The notes below the pieces were generated by a model, which was not told the DNA's origin, searched no databases, and worked only from the letters and a program-made list of their open reading frames with translations. A program made the position numbers and the translations under genes. A stretch of DNA of 8,848 nucleotides from assembly GCA_937890875.1 (NCBI GenBank), contig CALAEB010000551.1, forward strand, positions 1 through 8,848. Direction: 5' to 3'. Source of the stretch: an uncultured Anaerolineaceae bacterium. GTDB taxonomy: Bacteria > Chloroflexota > Anaerolineae > Anaerolineales > Anaerolineaceae. Positions 1 through 5,555 of this stretch are shown here, piece by piece. Numbering within the stretch: the stretch's first letter is position 1; every line of letters starts with the position of its first letter.

Positions 1-234
1 GTTGTCACCATAGACGGTGATGGTTGTTTCCCCGTTCTGAACCGTTCCCACGGCGATGACCACGTTCGGATCGTCTTTTGTTACAAAAGCCAGCATCTCT
101 TCAAAAGTCATTTGAGTAACCTGATCCATGCGGTAGAGAAACAGCGCCGCGAAAGCGCCGCTCCCGATGACTATCACAGCTGCGATGGTGATGAAAATAA
201 GTTTTTTCTTTGACTTTGGTTTTTGTGTCGTCAT
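1..234 (-). CDS. Membrane-anchored serine hydrolase-like protein, N-terminal fragment
   Basis: Reading leftward from an ATG at 234, the frame stays open for 78 codons and runs off the window edge. Residues 1-11 are basic (MTTQKPKSKKK) and are followed by one hydrophobic segment at about 12-33. This fits an N-terminal membrane anchor or uncleaved signal. The stretch after it (MTFEEMLAFVTKDD, then VVIAVGTVQNGETTITVYGDN) resembles the start of extracellular serine hydrolases of the class C beta-lactamase or penicillin-binding-protein fold. The SxxK and YxN catalytic motifs would lie beyond the edge, so activity cannot be judged. A GGAG about 10 bases upstream of the ATG supports the start. The gene is divergent from the membrane protein at 410; the 175 bases between them show no promoter I would defend. 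The open frame and anchor are clear, while the family call rests on memory of similar sequences. Confidence 0.6.
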   Translation of the reverse strand, partial: MTTQKPKSKKKLIFITIAAVIVIGSGAFAALFLYRMDQVTQMTFEEMLAFVTKDDPNVVIAVGTVQNGETTITVYGDN

Positions 235-409
235 GGATTTCTGTCTCCGTTTAAACTGGGCTTTTCAGGAATCGTTTCTTGATTTTTGGGATATCTGTCA
301 TCTTACAGAAAGTTCACCTGCTATTGAAGTATACGGATTTAAGAAAAAAATGATGCTAAACTTGAATTATCCAAATTAAGCGACCGGTTCGAGAAAGCGC
401 AGGTTCTAG

Positions 410-1108
410 ATGGAAAACCGGATCAACAATTCAATCGACCGGGCAGGCGGTATCTCCGCGCTTGCATTAGCGGCGTGCTACATTATTATCACCGGGCTGT
501 ATGTTTCCGGCGCTGTTCTGCCCGGCAGCGTTGAGGGATGGCTTGAACATCTTGCCGGCCATACGAATGAATGGTGGGGGATCCTGTATCTCTCGGTGAT
601 AACCGACTTGCTCTTTTTGCCGGTCGCCTGGGCGCTTTATCACTCGCTGAAAAGAATTAACCGAAACGCGATAATCGCCGGCGTCAGTTTCCTGGTGTTG
701 TTCGTTGTTTTGGATCTGGCCGTCACATGGCCCAATTATGCCGCATTGATCAATCTGAGCGGAAAATACGTTGCAGCGGTTGATGACGTCCAGCGGATGG
801 CTGTTGTTACCGCCGCGGCTTATCCGTTTGAGGTGCTGTCATCCGGATTGTTCGGCGTCTATGCGATTCTCTTCCCCTCGCTGGGTATTCTCATCTGCGG
901 AATTGTCATGCTGAATGGCGTTTTTGGCAGGATACCAGCCTGGTTGGGAATTCTGACCGGTATTCTGGGGATTATCTCCGTTTTCGGTCCGCTGGTTGTT
1001 CCGTCGCTGGGCATGGCCGCGGTGTTAACATCCGTTCTTACGCTGGTGTGGCTTGTTTTTGTTGGATTTGAGCTGTTAAGGCAAAGCAAACAGGACGCAG
1101 GCCAATAG
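410..1108 (+). CDS. Six-segment integral membrane protein, DUF4386-like
   Basis: The 232-residue protein is almost wholly hydrophobic. Segments fall at about residues 14-36, 56-78, 87-106, 144-170, 176-196 and 202-222, with a short polar C-terminal tail (RQSKQDAGQ). Size, the opening DRAGGISALALAACYI and the loop ALYHSLKRINRNA recall the DUF4386 family of bacterial inner-membrane proteins, whose role is unknown. There is no signal peptide, conserved charged residue within a membrane segment, or metal motif that would suggest transport or catalysis. The ribosome site before the ATG is weak (CAGG, 6 bases upstream), but no other start fits better. The gene ends 67 bases before the broken nitroreductase and could be co-transcribed with it. 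A 5-bp hairpin at 1110-1125 after the stop lacks a T run and is not a convincing terminator. That it is a real membrane protein gene is nearly certain; the family name is tentative. Confidence 0.75.
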   Translation: MENRINNSIDRAGGISALALAACYIIITGLYVSGAVLPGSVEGWLEHLAGHTNEWWGILYLSVITDLLFLPVAWALYHSLKRINRNAIIAGVSFLVLFVVLDLAVTWPNYAALINLSGKYVAAVDDVQRMAVVTAAAYPFEVLSSGLFGVYAILFPSLGILICGIVMLNGVFGRIPAWLGILTGILGIISVFGPLVVPSLGMAAVLTSVLTLVWLVFVGFELLRQSKQDAGQ

Positions 1109-1127
1109 GCAGATCCGTTTCTGCTGT

Positions 1128-1156
1128 TTGATATTGGCCCCAATTGATCATGTTAA
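1128..1156 (+). promoter_or_regulatory. Candidate promoter before the broken nitroreductase
   Basis: TTGATA at 1128-1133 matches the -35 consensus at five of six bases. It is followed after 17 bases by TGTTAA at 1151-1156, a poor -10. The position fits a start shortly before the GGAGG ribosome site at about 1166-1170. The weak -10 keeps this tentative. Confidence 0.28.
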
Positions 1157-1175
1157 AAATTGGCAGGAGGACCCA

Positions 1176-1644
1176 GTGGACTTTTTGGATTTAGTGAAAG
1201 ACCGCTATTCGGTCAGAAAATTTGAAGACAAAAGTGTAGCGCAGGAATTATCAGCCGCAGCGGATTCTTGTGCTGAATTCTGAGGATCGCTTAGATGTTC
1301 TGAAAACCTGCACACCCTATCATTTCCACGCGCCCTTAGCGATGCTTGTCTGCTATGACAGTATCGTCAGTTGGAAAAGATCCTATGACGGCAAGGACAT
1401 GGGCGAGGTGGATGCAAGCATTGTCGCGACGCACATGATGCTTGAAGCCGCCAATTTGGGCTTAGGCAGCACCTGGGTAGGACATTTTGATCCTGAAAAA
1501 ATAAAAAAGGCTTTTCCCTTGCCGGAAAATATCATTCCCGTTGTGTTATTGCCGATCGGCTATCCGGATCAAGCGAGCAGTCCTCACCCGAATCACGATA
1601 AGCGTTTTGATGTCAGCACAACCGTATTCTACAATTCGTTTTGA
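1176..1644 (+). pseudogene. Nitroreductase-family flavoprotein gene, broken by an internal frameshifting deletion
   Basis: A GTG at 1176 with GGAGG just upstream opens MDFLDLVKDRYSVRKFEDKSVAQE, the classic nitroreductase N-terminus with the FMN-binding R-x-S-V-R-K-F element. The frame then meets TGA at 1281-1283. The rest of the protein continues one base out of register: NYQPQRILVLNSEDRLDVL is readable from about 1249, and the frame runs on through DASIVATHMMLEAANLGLGSTWVGHF to the usual ending VFYNSF at 1644. In intact family members, roughly 16 to 20 residues with a conserved A-P-(S/T) element lie between these parts. That block is missing, and the register shift implies a loss of 3k+2 bases, about 50. 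The family reduces nitro-compounds or flavins with NAD(P)H as FMN-containing dimers. Without the FMN loop and with a frameshift the product should be inactive. An assembly or sequencing error is the main alternative. The 3' part alone, from GTG 1270, has no ribosome site and is unlikely to be a gene. Confidence 0.85.
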
Positions 1645-1673
1645 CGATACTTACCCAAAACGAATTGTAGAAT
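1626..1673. repeat. Perfect 17-bp inverted repeat over the nitroreductase stop codon
   Basis: The arm at 1626-1642 is an exact reverse complement of the arm at 1657-1673, with a 14-base spacer. The left arm is coding: it encodes most of the terminal FYNSF, and the stop codon sits at the base of the loop. The right arm mirrors this in non-coding DNA. The RNA would form a stable hairpin, but GGGGCGCG follows instead of a T run, so this is not a standard intrinsic terminator. Confidence 0.85.
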
Positions 1674-1679
1674 GGGGCG

Positions 1680-1719
1680 CGAAATTTCTTCTATTTCAGC
1701 TGAGTTTACTGAAATTTCG
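1680..1719. repeat. Second inverted repeat downstream of the broken nitroreductase
   Basis: CGAAATTTC at 1680-1688 is exactly mirrored by GAAATTTCG at 1711-1719. An alternative inner pair, ATTTCAG at 1693-1699 with CTGAAAT at 1709-1715, overlaps the right arm, so two hairpins compete. There is no T run. It may be an operator or a decayed terminator; the sequence does not decide. Confidence 0.55.
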
Positions 1720-1741
1720 AATTCCTGACTATGATTCCTGT

Positions 1742-1772
1742 CTGACACTGAAACGCTGGGCGCGTTTATACT
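1742..1772 (+). promoter_or_regulatory. Candidate promoter for the quinone oxidoreductase gene
   Basis: CTGACA at 1742-1747 (five of six -35 bases) and TATACT at 1767-1772 (five of six -10 bases) are separated by 19 bases, a little long. A start near 1779 would give a leader of about 48 bases before the ATG at 1827. It would let the two intact redox genes be transcribed independently of the broken gene. Confidence 0.38.
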
Positions 1773-1826
1773 TCTGTAGAGATTCATTGACTTGAGATAA
1801 GTCTGGTTACCGGAGAGGAGTTTTTG

Positions 1827-2417
1827 ATGATGAATGTACTCGTTGTCACGGCGCATCCCCGCCCTGAGTCCCTGACCGGGCGCGTCACGCAAAAGGTGAC
1901 TGAGGGGCTGACCCATGCCGGACATGGATATGAAATTCTGGATCTTTACGCGGAAAATTTTAACCCGCTGGTTTACCCGGCGGATGAACCCGATTATCGT
2001 AATCCAGATAAAGTCTATTCGGAACAGGTGATGGTTGAGATGGAACGCATCCGAAAACATGATGCGATCATTTTTGTGTTTCCGGTCTGGTGGCACAGCA
2101 TCCCGGCAATATTAAAAGGATATATTGATCGGGTATTCAATTATGGTTTCGCATACGGGCCGGCCAAATTGCCGGTCGAAAAAATAAGATGGATCGCGCT
2201 GGCGGGAGAAGACAGAAATGCATATAAAAAGCGGGGATATCATCTGATGATCGAGCATCACCTGAATATCGGCATCGCCGGTTACGTGGGGGTGCTGGAT
2301 TCGGAAGTCCATATTTTGTATAATTCGCTGTCCGAAGGGATTGCTGACGAATCTGCCGTAAAAGCGCATTACGAAAAACTGCTGTCGGAAGTTTATTCGA
2401 TCGGGAAGGAACTTTAA
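1827..2417 (+). CDS. NAD(P)H:quinone oxidoreductase, flavodoxin-fold (KefF/MdaB/YwrO type)
   Basis: This 196-residue protein matches the Flavodoxin_2 family in length and layout. The N-terminal strand and phosphate loop are MNVLVVTAHPRPESLT (residues 2-17). The central flavin-contacting element is FVFPVWWHSIPAILKGYIDR (83-102), followed by VFNYGFAYG (103-111), and the late element is AGEDRNAYKKRGY (126-138). Family members bind FAD or FMN and pass two electrons from NAD(P)H to quinones, avoiding semiquinone radicals; some serve as ancillary subunits of Kef potassium channels. No kef gene is visible here. The ribosome site GGAGAGGAG ends at 1820. ATG 1827 (6-base spacing) is preferred, ATG 1830 is possible, and TTG 1824 is too close. 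It sits between the broken nitroreductase and the aldo/keto reductase, suggesting a shared role in detoxifying electrophiles. The family is confident; the physiological substrate is unknown. Confidence 0.88.
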   Translation: MMNVLVVTAHPRPESLTGRVTQKVTEGLTHAGHGYEILDLYAENFNPLVYPADEPDYRNPDKVYSEQVMVEMERIRKHDAIIFVFPVWWHSIPAILKGYIDRVFNYGFAYGPAKLPVEKIRWIALAGEDRNAYKKRGYHLMIEHHLNIGIAGYVGVLDSEVHILYNSLSEGIADESAVKAHYEKLLSEVYSIGKEL

Positions 2418-2543
2418 AGCATATCCTGGTCACTGTCTGCCGGGCATTTCTCTGATTTAATTCGAGGTCCCATAATAAAATTGCAGCCGGCCCGGTAAAA
2501 ATAAACGGCTGGACGACAGAAAAACAATGGAGGCGTGAAGCGA

Positions 2544-3374
2544 ATGAAACTGAATACATATCAACTGGGGCAGGGCACCTGGCTGATGGCGGAGAACAAA
2601 GACCGGTATGCGGATGAGTTTGCTGCGCTTTCGTTCGGCATTGAGAATGGATTGACGCTGATCGATACCGCGGAAATGTACGGCGACGGAAACGCGGAGC
2701 GATTGGTCGGCGATGTTCTCAGGCAATTTCAGCGAGAATCGCTGTTTATCGTTTCGAAAGTCTACCCGCACAACGCGTCGATGGCACGCATGAAAACCGC
2801 GTGCCTGAACTCTCTGCAAAGGTTGGGGACATCTTACCTGGATTTATATTTGCTGCACTGGCCCGGGAGCGTTCCCCTGGAGGAGACGGTCGCCGCGTTT
2901 GAACTGCTGAAAAAAGAGGATTTGATCAAATCTTGGGGCGTATCAAATTTCGATGTCGCCGATATGGAAGCTTTATGGAAGGTTCCCGACGGCAGCAACT
3001 GCGCTGTGGATCAGGTTCTGTATCATATCGCGTCGCGCGGGATCGAATATGATCTGATTCCGTGGCTGGAAAAACATCAGGTCGGGTTAATGGCATACGC
3101 TCCGCTGGCACACAGCGACCTTTACCGGGGTAAAATTGTGGAAAATCCGGCGCTGAAAGCGGTTGCTGCCAAATATCAGGCATCGATCTGCCAGGTGATG
3201 CTGGCGTTTGCGATCCGGCACGAACATACCATCGCTTTGCCAAAAGCGTCGAAGATCGGGCATATATCCGACAATCTGGGCAGCCTGCGGATTAAACTGA
3301 CGGACGAAGATTTAAGCGCGATCGATGCGGCTTTTCCCGCCCCGGCGGCAAAAAAGGTCCTGGACATTCTGTGA
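2544..3374 (+). CDS. Aldo/keto reductase, YeaE-like
   Basis: The 276-residue protein is a complete (beta/alpha)8 aldo/keto reductase. The catalytic tetrad is visible as D41 and Y46 (LIDTAEMYGDG), K72 (IVSKVYPHN) and H105 (LLHWPG). Cofactor-side elements follow: WGVSNFD (131-137), DQVLYH (156-161), MAYAPLA (183-189) and the NADP-phosphate-binding ALPKAS (231-236). The run GQGTW, LIDTAEMYGDG, VSKVYP, NQVLYH-like and RGIEYDLIPW follows E. coli YeaE closely; as I recall, that enzyme reduces methylglyoxal and other aldehydes with NADPH. It probably clears reactive carbonyls in the cytoplasm. ATG 2544 is chosen because GGAGG at 2529-2533 gives a 10-base spacing, whereas GTG 2535 would leave only one base. 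CATAAT at 2471-2476 could be a -10 for its own promoter, but no good -35 goes with it. It converges with the SixA-CHAD gene, 33 bases away, without an obvious terminator between. Confidence 0.92.
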   Translation: MKLNTYQLGQGTWLMAENKDRYADEFAALSFGIENGLTLIDTAEMYGDGNAERLVGDVLRQFQRESLFIVSKVYPHNASMARMKTACLNSLQRLGTSYLDLYLLHWPGSVPLEETVAAFELLKKEDLIKSWGVSNFDVADMEALWKVPDGSNCAVDQVLYHIASRGIEYDLIPWLEKHQVGLMAYAPLAHSDLYRGKIVENPALKAVAAKYQASICQVMLAFAIRHEHTIALPKASKIGHISDNLGSLRIKLTDEDLSAIDAAFPAPAAKKVLDIL

Positions 3375-3407
3375 CGGCGGGTGAGGAATCCTGCGCGAGA
3401 AATATGG

Positions 3408-4805
3408 TCAGCGGTTTAAAGATCCGGTCCGGAAAGGAAGCGAATCGATTCTTTTGATTTCATCCAAATTTTCCTCCCCGATACGGACTTGGTATCCGCT
3501 CATGATCCCGCTTTCAAGGCTCATTTTTTCGCCGGTATGCTGGTCATTCAATTCTTTGAGAATGATCAGGTTCCTTTCCGTATCGCAGTAATCTCCGAAG
3601 ATATCCTGCAGTTTCTTCATGGATAAAATCGTTGCGGCTTTCTCCAGCTCCAGCAGCGGATTCAGCGCGTTCAGCGCGTAGCGCAGTTTTTTAAACCGGA
3701 TCCGCATGGCATGGATGGATCCGAAATCGTTGGTATCCATGGTTTGCAAACCGGCGTTTGCCTGTTTTATCCAGCGGCGAACCCGGTTCGCGGAATAGTT
3801 TTCAAATGAATGTTCTTTCTCCGATTTTTTCCTGCTTTCCGCTTCCGTTGCCGTGATGATTTCCGGAACAAACGCGTTTTCAACCCAGTCCCATACGTTG
3901 AATAAATCGGCCATCATTTCGGACGTGCTGCTGTAAATTTTCGTCTGTTCCTTTTGGCGTTCTGACGCGAGCACCGCCGTTAACGCACTCGGTTCCCGGA
4001 CCAATTCCGGATGTGTCTCCAAAAGTTTTACCCACTCCATTTTCAGAACGTCGATCTCACGGATGCGTCCCATCATCTGGGCGAGTTTTTTCATTTGCTC
4101 CTGCAAAGTCTGATAGTACTCTGGCCCCAGCAGTGGTTTGATAAAAGACAAAGTGGATCGGAATGTTCTGACCCGCACGCGGAACTGATGGGCTGTTTCC
4201 GGTTCATCCGGAGCGTCGATGAATTTTCGCAGCATGATAAAGATTTCATGCAGCTGAAAACGCAGAATCCTTTGGAAAGCCTGAAGCGCCGGCTGGCTGC
4301 GTTTGATATTCAAATTCTGCGGGTCGGCCGTTTCAGGCAGGATCATCCATTTCGGTTCGGCGCGCAGCGGCTCTGCCGGCTGGATGTGAAAACCGACGGC
4401 GGTTCCCTTCCTGAATGGTATGCGAAACCCGGTGAGCTGCCGGGCCCAGTCGCTCAGGTGCGGTTCATGCCCGACAACGATCAGTGAAGCGGAAGGTTTC
4501 AGGTCCTTCAGCTTTTCGTATAGTCTCGTGTAGCTGCCGTTTTCAATCCAGTCCAGCTGTTGAATTTCGTTGATTTCCAGATCGCCCGCAATGATCTGAG
4601 CGGTTTGCACTGCCCGAACCAGCGAGCTTGAACAAAGCTCCAACGCCGATGTCGACTCCAAATGAGATTTCAGTTCCGGAAGGATTTTTTTCAGTTCTTT
4701 GATTCCATTTTCTGTCAATTGTCTTTGGGCGTCATCGGCTGATTCTTCGCGCGGATCCGCTTTTCCGTGTCGAATAAGGATTAATTCTCCGCGTGTTTCT
4801 GTCAT
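3408..4805 (-). CDS. SixA phosphohistidine phosphatase fused to a CHAD domain
   Basis: The 465-residue cytoplasmic protein has two domains. Residues 8-165 are a SixA-type histidine phosphatase: LILIRHGKAD puts the catalytic histidine at H13 beside R12, SSLVRAVQTA gives the phosphate-binding R64, and VVGHEPHLSDW gives the second catalytic histidine, H113. Residues 175-465 are a CHAD domain, an alpha-helical fold rich in conserved H, R and K: AHQFRVRVRTFRS (H206, R209, R211, R213) begins the first half, and IHAMRIRFKKLRYALN (H365, R368, R370, K372, K373, R375) the second. CHAD domains bind polyphosphate through this basic surface. The combination suggests dephosphorylation guided to, or controlled by, polyphosphate; that is inference. 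ATG 4805 has GAGGGG 7 bases upstream. An in-frame ATG at 4982 would add 59 residues but has no ribosome site, and the added stretch looks like leader sequence. Transcription probably starts near 5080. Confidence 0.88.
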   Translation of the reverse strand: MTETRGELILIRHGKADPREESADDAQRQLTENGIKELKKILPELKSHLESTSALELCSSSLVRAVQTAQIIAGDLEINEIQQLDWIENGSYTRLYEKLKDLKPSASLIVVGHEPHLSDWARQLTGFRIPFRKGTAVGFHIQPAEPLRAEPKWMILPETADPQNLNIKRSQPALQAFQRILRFQLHEIFIMLRKFIDAPDEPETAHQFRVRVRTFRSTLSFIKPLLGPEYYQTLQEQMKKLAQMMGRIREIDVLKMEWVKLLETHPELVREPSALTAVLASERQKEQTKIYSSTSEMMADLFNVWDWVENAFVPEIITATEAESRKKSEKEHSFENYSANRVRRWIKQANAGLQTMDTNDFGSIHAMRIRFKKLRYALNALNPLLELEKAATILSMKKLQDIFGDYCDTERNLIILKELNDQHTGEKMSLESGIMSGYQVRIGEENLDEIKRIDSLPFRTGSLNR

Positions 4806-5080
4806 TTGTGTACCCCTCTTTTCCCCTGCTGTTTCAGGAAAGTGCCGGCAGCCGGTTTGAGCCGGGATCGCTTTCAAATCCTTTCGATTATTTCCTGACC
4901 GAAAGAGGTTCTCTTTCCCTCTTTTCTTTCTTTTCCGGCCTTCCGGATTGCCGACCCATATCACAACCCGGTTTGTTTTCATCAGACAAAAAATGGCGCT
5001 TGTTTTTATCGGTTGTTCAGGTGCCTTTTTTACCTGCTTCTTGTGTTCTTAACCTGAAAAGCGTATCGATACTTCTCCAT
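4806..5080 (-). other. Long leader of the SixA-CHAD gene
   Basis: About 275 bases separate the predicted start of transcription from the ATG at 4805. No known riboswitch motif is recognisable. The leader mRNA is purine-rich near its 3' end. A weak 5-bp hairpin (CAGGT at 5018-5022 with ACCTG at 5032-5036) encloses a run of six T on the plus strand. A 16-codon frame lies at 5080 to 5030 and begins exactly at the predicted transcription start. The in-frame extension from ATG 4982 is open throughout but lacks a ribosome site and any domain. Confidence 0.4.
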
Positions 5081-5091
5081 AGTTAAACTAT
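5079..5091. promoter_or_regulatory. Palindromic operator candidate over the SixA-CHAD promoter
   Basis: ATAGTTAAACTAT is a perfect 6+1+6 inverted repeat. It covers the -10 element and the predicted start of the minus-strand promoter. This is the usual position of a repressor site. The AT-rich composition makes chance occurrence possible. Confidence 0.35.
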
Positions 5092-5115
5092 ACACAATAT
5101 TTGTCCGCAATTCAA
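5087..5115 (-). promoter_or_regulatory. Sigma-70 promoter for the SixA-CHAD gene
   Basis: Read on the minus strand, TTGAAT (5115-5110) is the -35 and TATAGT (5092-5087) the -10, separated by exactly 17 bases. They match consensus at four and five of six positions. The start would be an A at about 5080. It is divergent from the riboswitch promoter about 120 bases away. Confidence 0.6.
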
Positions 5116-5183
5116 CATGCGGCAGCAATTCGAAATTTGATTGAGGTGTCAAACATCCAATGTTCGTTTTTTTTTGTGCTGTA

Positions 5184-5204
5184 CCGGCCGCTTTTGAAGG
5201 CCGG
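5184..5204. repeat. GC-rich hairpin between divergent promoters
   Basis: CCGGCC at 5184-5189 pairs with GGCCGG at 5199-5204 around a 9-base loop. A run of ten T lies upstream at about 5166-5175, which on the minus strand becomes A rather than T, so the element is not a terminator in either direction. It lies between the two divergent promoters and has no clear role. Confidence 0.4.
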
Positions 5205-5232
5205 CTTCGTTCATGGATGCCTGCGATCTCTC

Positions 5233-5261
5233 TTGATCGATCTATTAAAATGCACTATACT
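5233..5261 (+). promoter_or_regulatory. Sigma-70 promoter of the TPP riboswitch-tenA unit
   Basis: TTGATC at 5233-5238 and TATACT at 5256-5261 are spaced by exactly 17 bases. Transcription would start near 5268, only a few bases before the riboswitch aptamer, which is where such a promoter is expected. Confidence 0.65.
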
Positions 5262-5275
5262 TTGAACTATCAATA

Positions 5276-5353
5276 TGCGGGGGGACGCGGTAGCGTTGAG
5301 AAGGTAAAACCTGACCCTTTGAACCTGATGGTTAAGACCAGCGTAGGGAAGCA
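5276..5353 (+). promoter_or_regulatory. TPP riboswitch (THI element)
   Basis: The element carries the conserved thiamine pyrophosphate aptamer landmarks in order. These are the G-run opening P2 (5279-5284), a small CGC-ggta-GCG hairpin (5286-5295), the pyrimidine-sensing TTGAGA (5296-5301, usually CUGAGA), the ACCC partner with CTTTGAACCTGATGGTTAA, and the pyrophosphate-side ACCAGCGTAGGGAA ending at 5350. TGC at 5276-5278 and GCA at 5351-5353 close a short P1 stem. A variable P3 extension, AGGT-aaa-ACCT, follows the TTGAGA. Binding of the ligand should favour the terminator 20 bases downstream, so tenA is expressed when TPP is low. The aptamer identity is close to certain; the switching mode is inferred from the adjacent terminator. 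Confidence 0.95.
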
Positions 5354-5373
5354 AGACCACATTTGGGGGATAT

Positions 5374-5406
5374 AGCGCTGTTCTTGACGGAATGGCGCTT
5401 TTTTTT
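5374..5406 (+). terminator. Riboswitch-controlled intrinsic terminator
   Basis: A 10-bp stem pairs 5374-5383 with 5390-5399 (five Watson-Crick pairs AGCGC/GCGCT at the base, then two G-T pairs and three more), with a 6-base loop. It runs straight into eight consecutive T at 5399-5406. It lies 20 bases after the aptamer and 149 bases before tenA, as expected for an expression platform. Confidence 0.88.
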
Positions 5407-5555
5407 GCATGCACGATCTTCAGGCAAGTACCTTCTCCTCGTAGGCTTGTTTCGTCTTTCCCAACCATCTGGCGGGCGTTGCGATCAAGTGAAAATCAGC
5501 GACATGTTTTGATCTGTGAAACATACTGCTGCAAAAAAAATATAAGGAGATAAAA
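5407..5555 (+). other. Leader between riboswitch terminator and tenA
   Basis: No gene is visible in these 149 bases. They end in AAGGAG (5544-5549), 6 bases before the ATG. TCTCCT at 5434-5439 is exactly complementary to AGGAGA at 5545-5550, so the ribosome site could in principle be masked by a long-range pairing. I see no second aptamer. Confidence 0.35.

Noticed and set aside
167..379. 70-codon plus-strand frame left of the membrane protein gene
   Set aside because: It overlaps the start of the minus-strand anchored protein antisense, has no ribosome site and its translation looks like no protein family.
4011..4487. 158-codon plus-strand frame inside the SixA-CHAD gene
   Set aside because: It is antisense to well-conserved codons of the phosphatase and CHAD domains and lacks a ribosome site.
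4806..4982. N-terminal extension of SixA-CHAD from ATG 4982
   Set aside because: No ribosome site precedes it, the added 59 residues are basic and featureless, and a good GAGGGG stands before ATG 4805, where the SixA fold begins.
5160..5468. Short frames on both strands across the riboswitch
   Set aside because: They overlap a confidently recognised structured RNA and its promoter and terminator, so they are chance frames.
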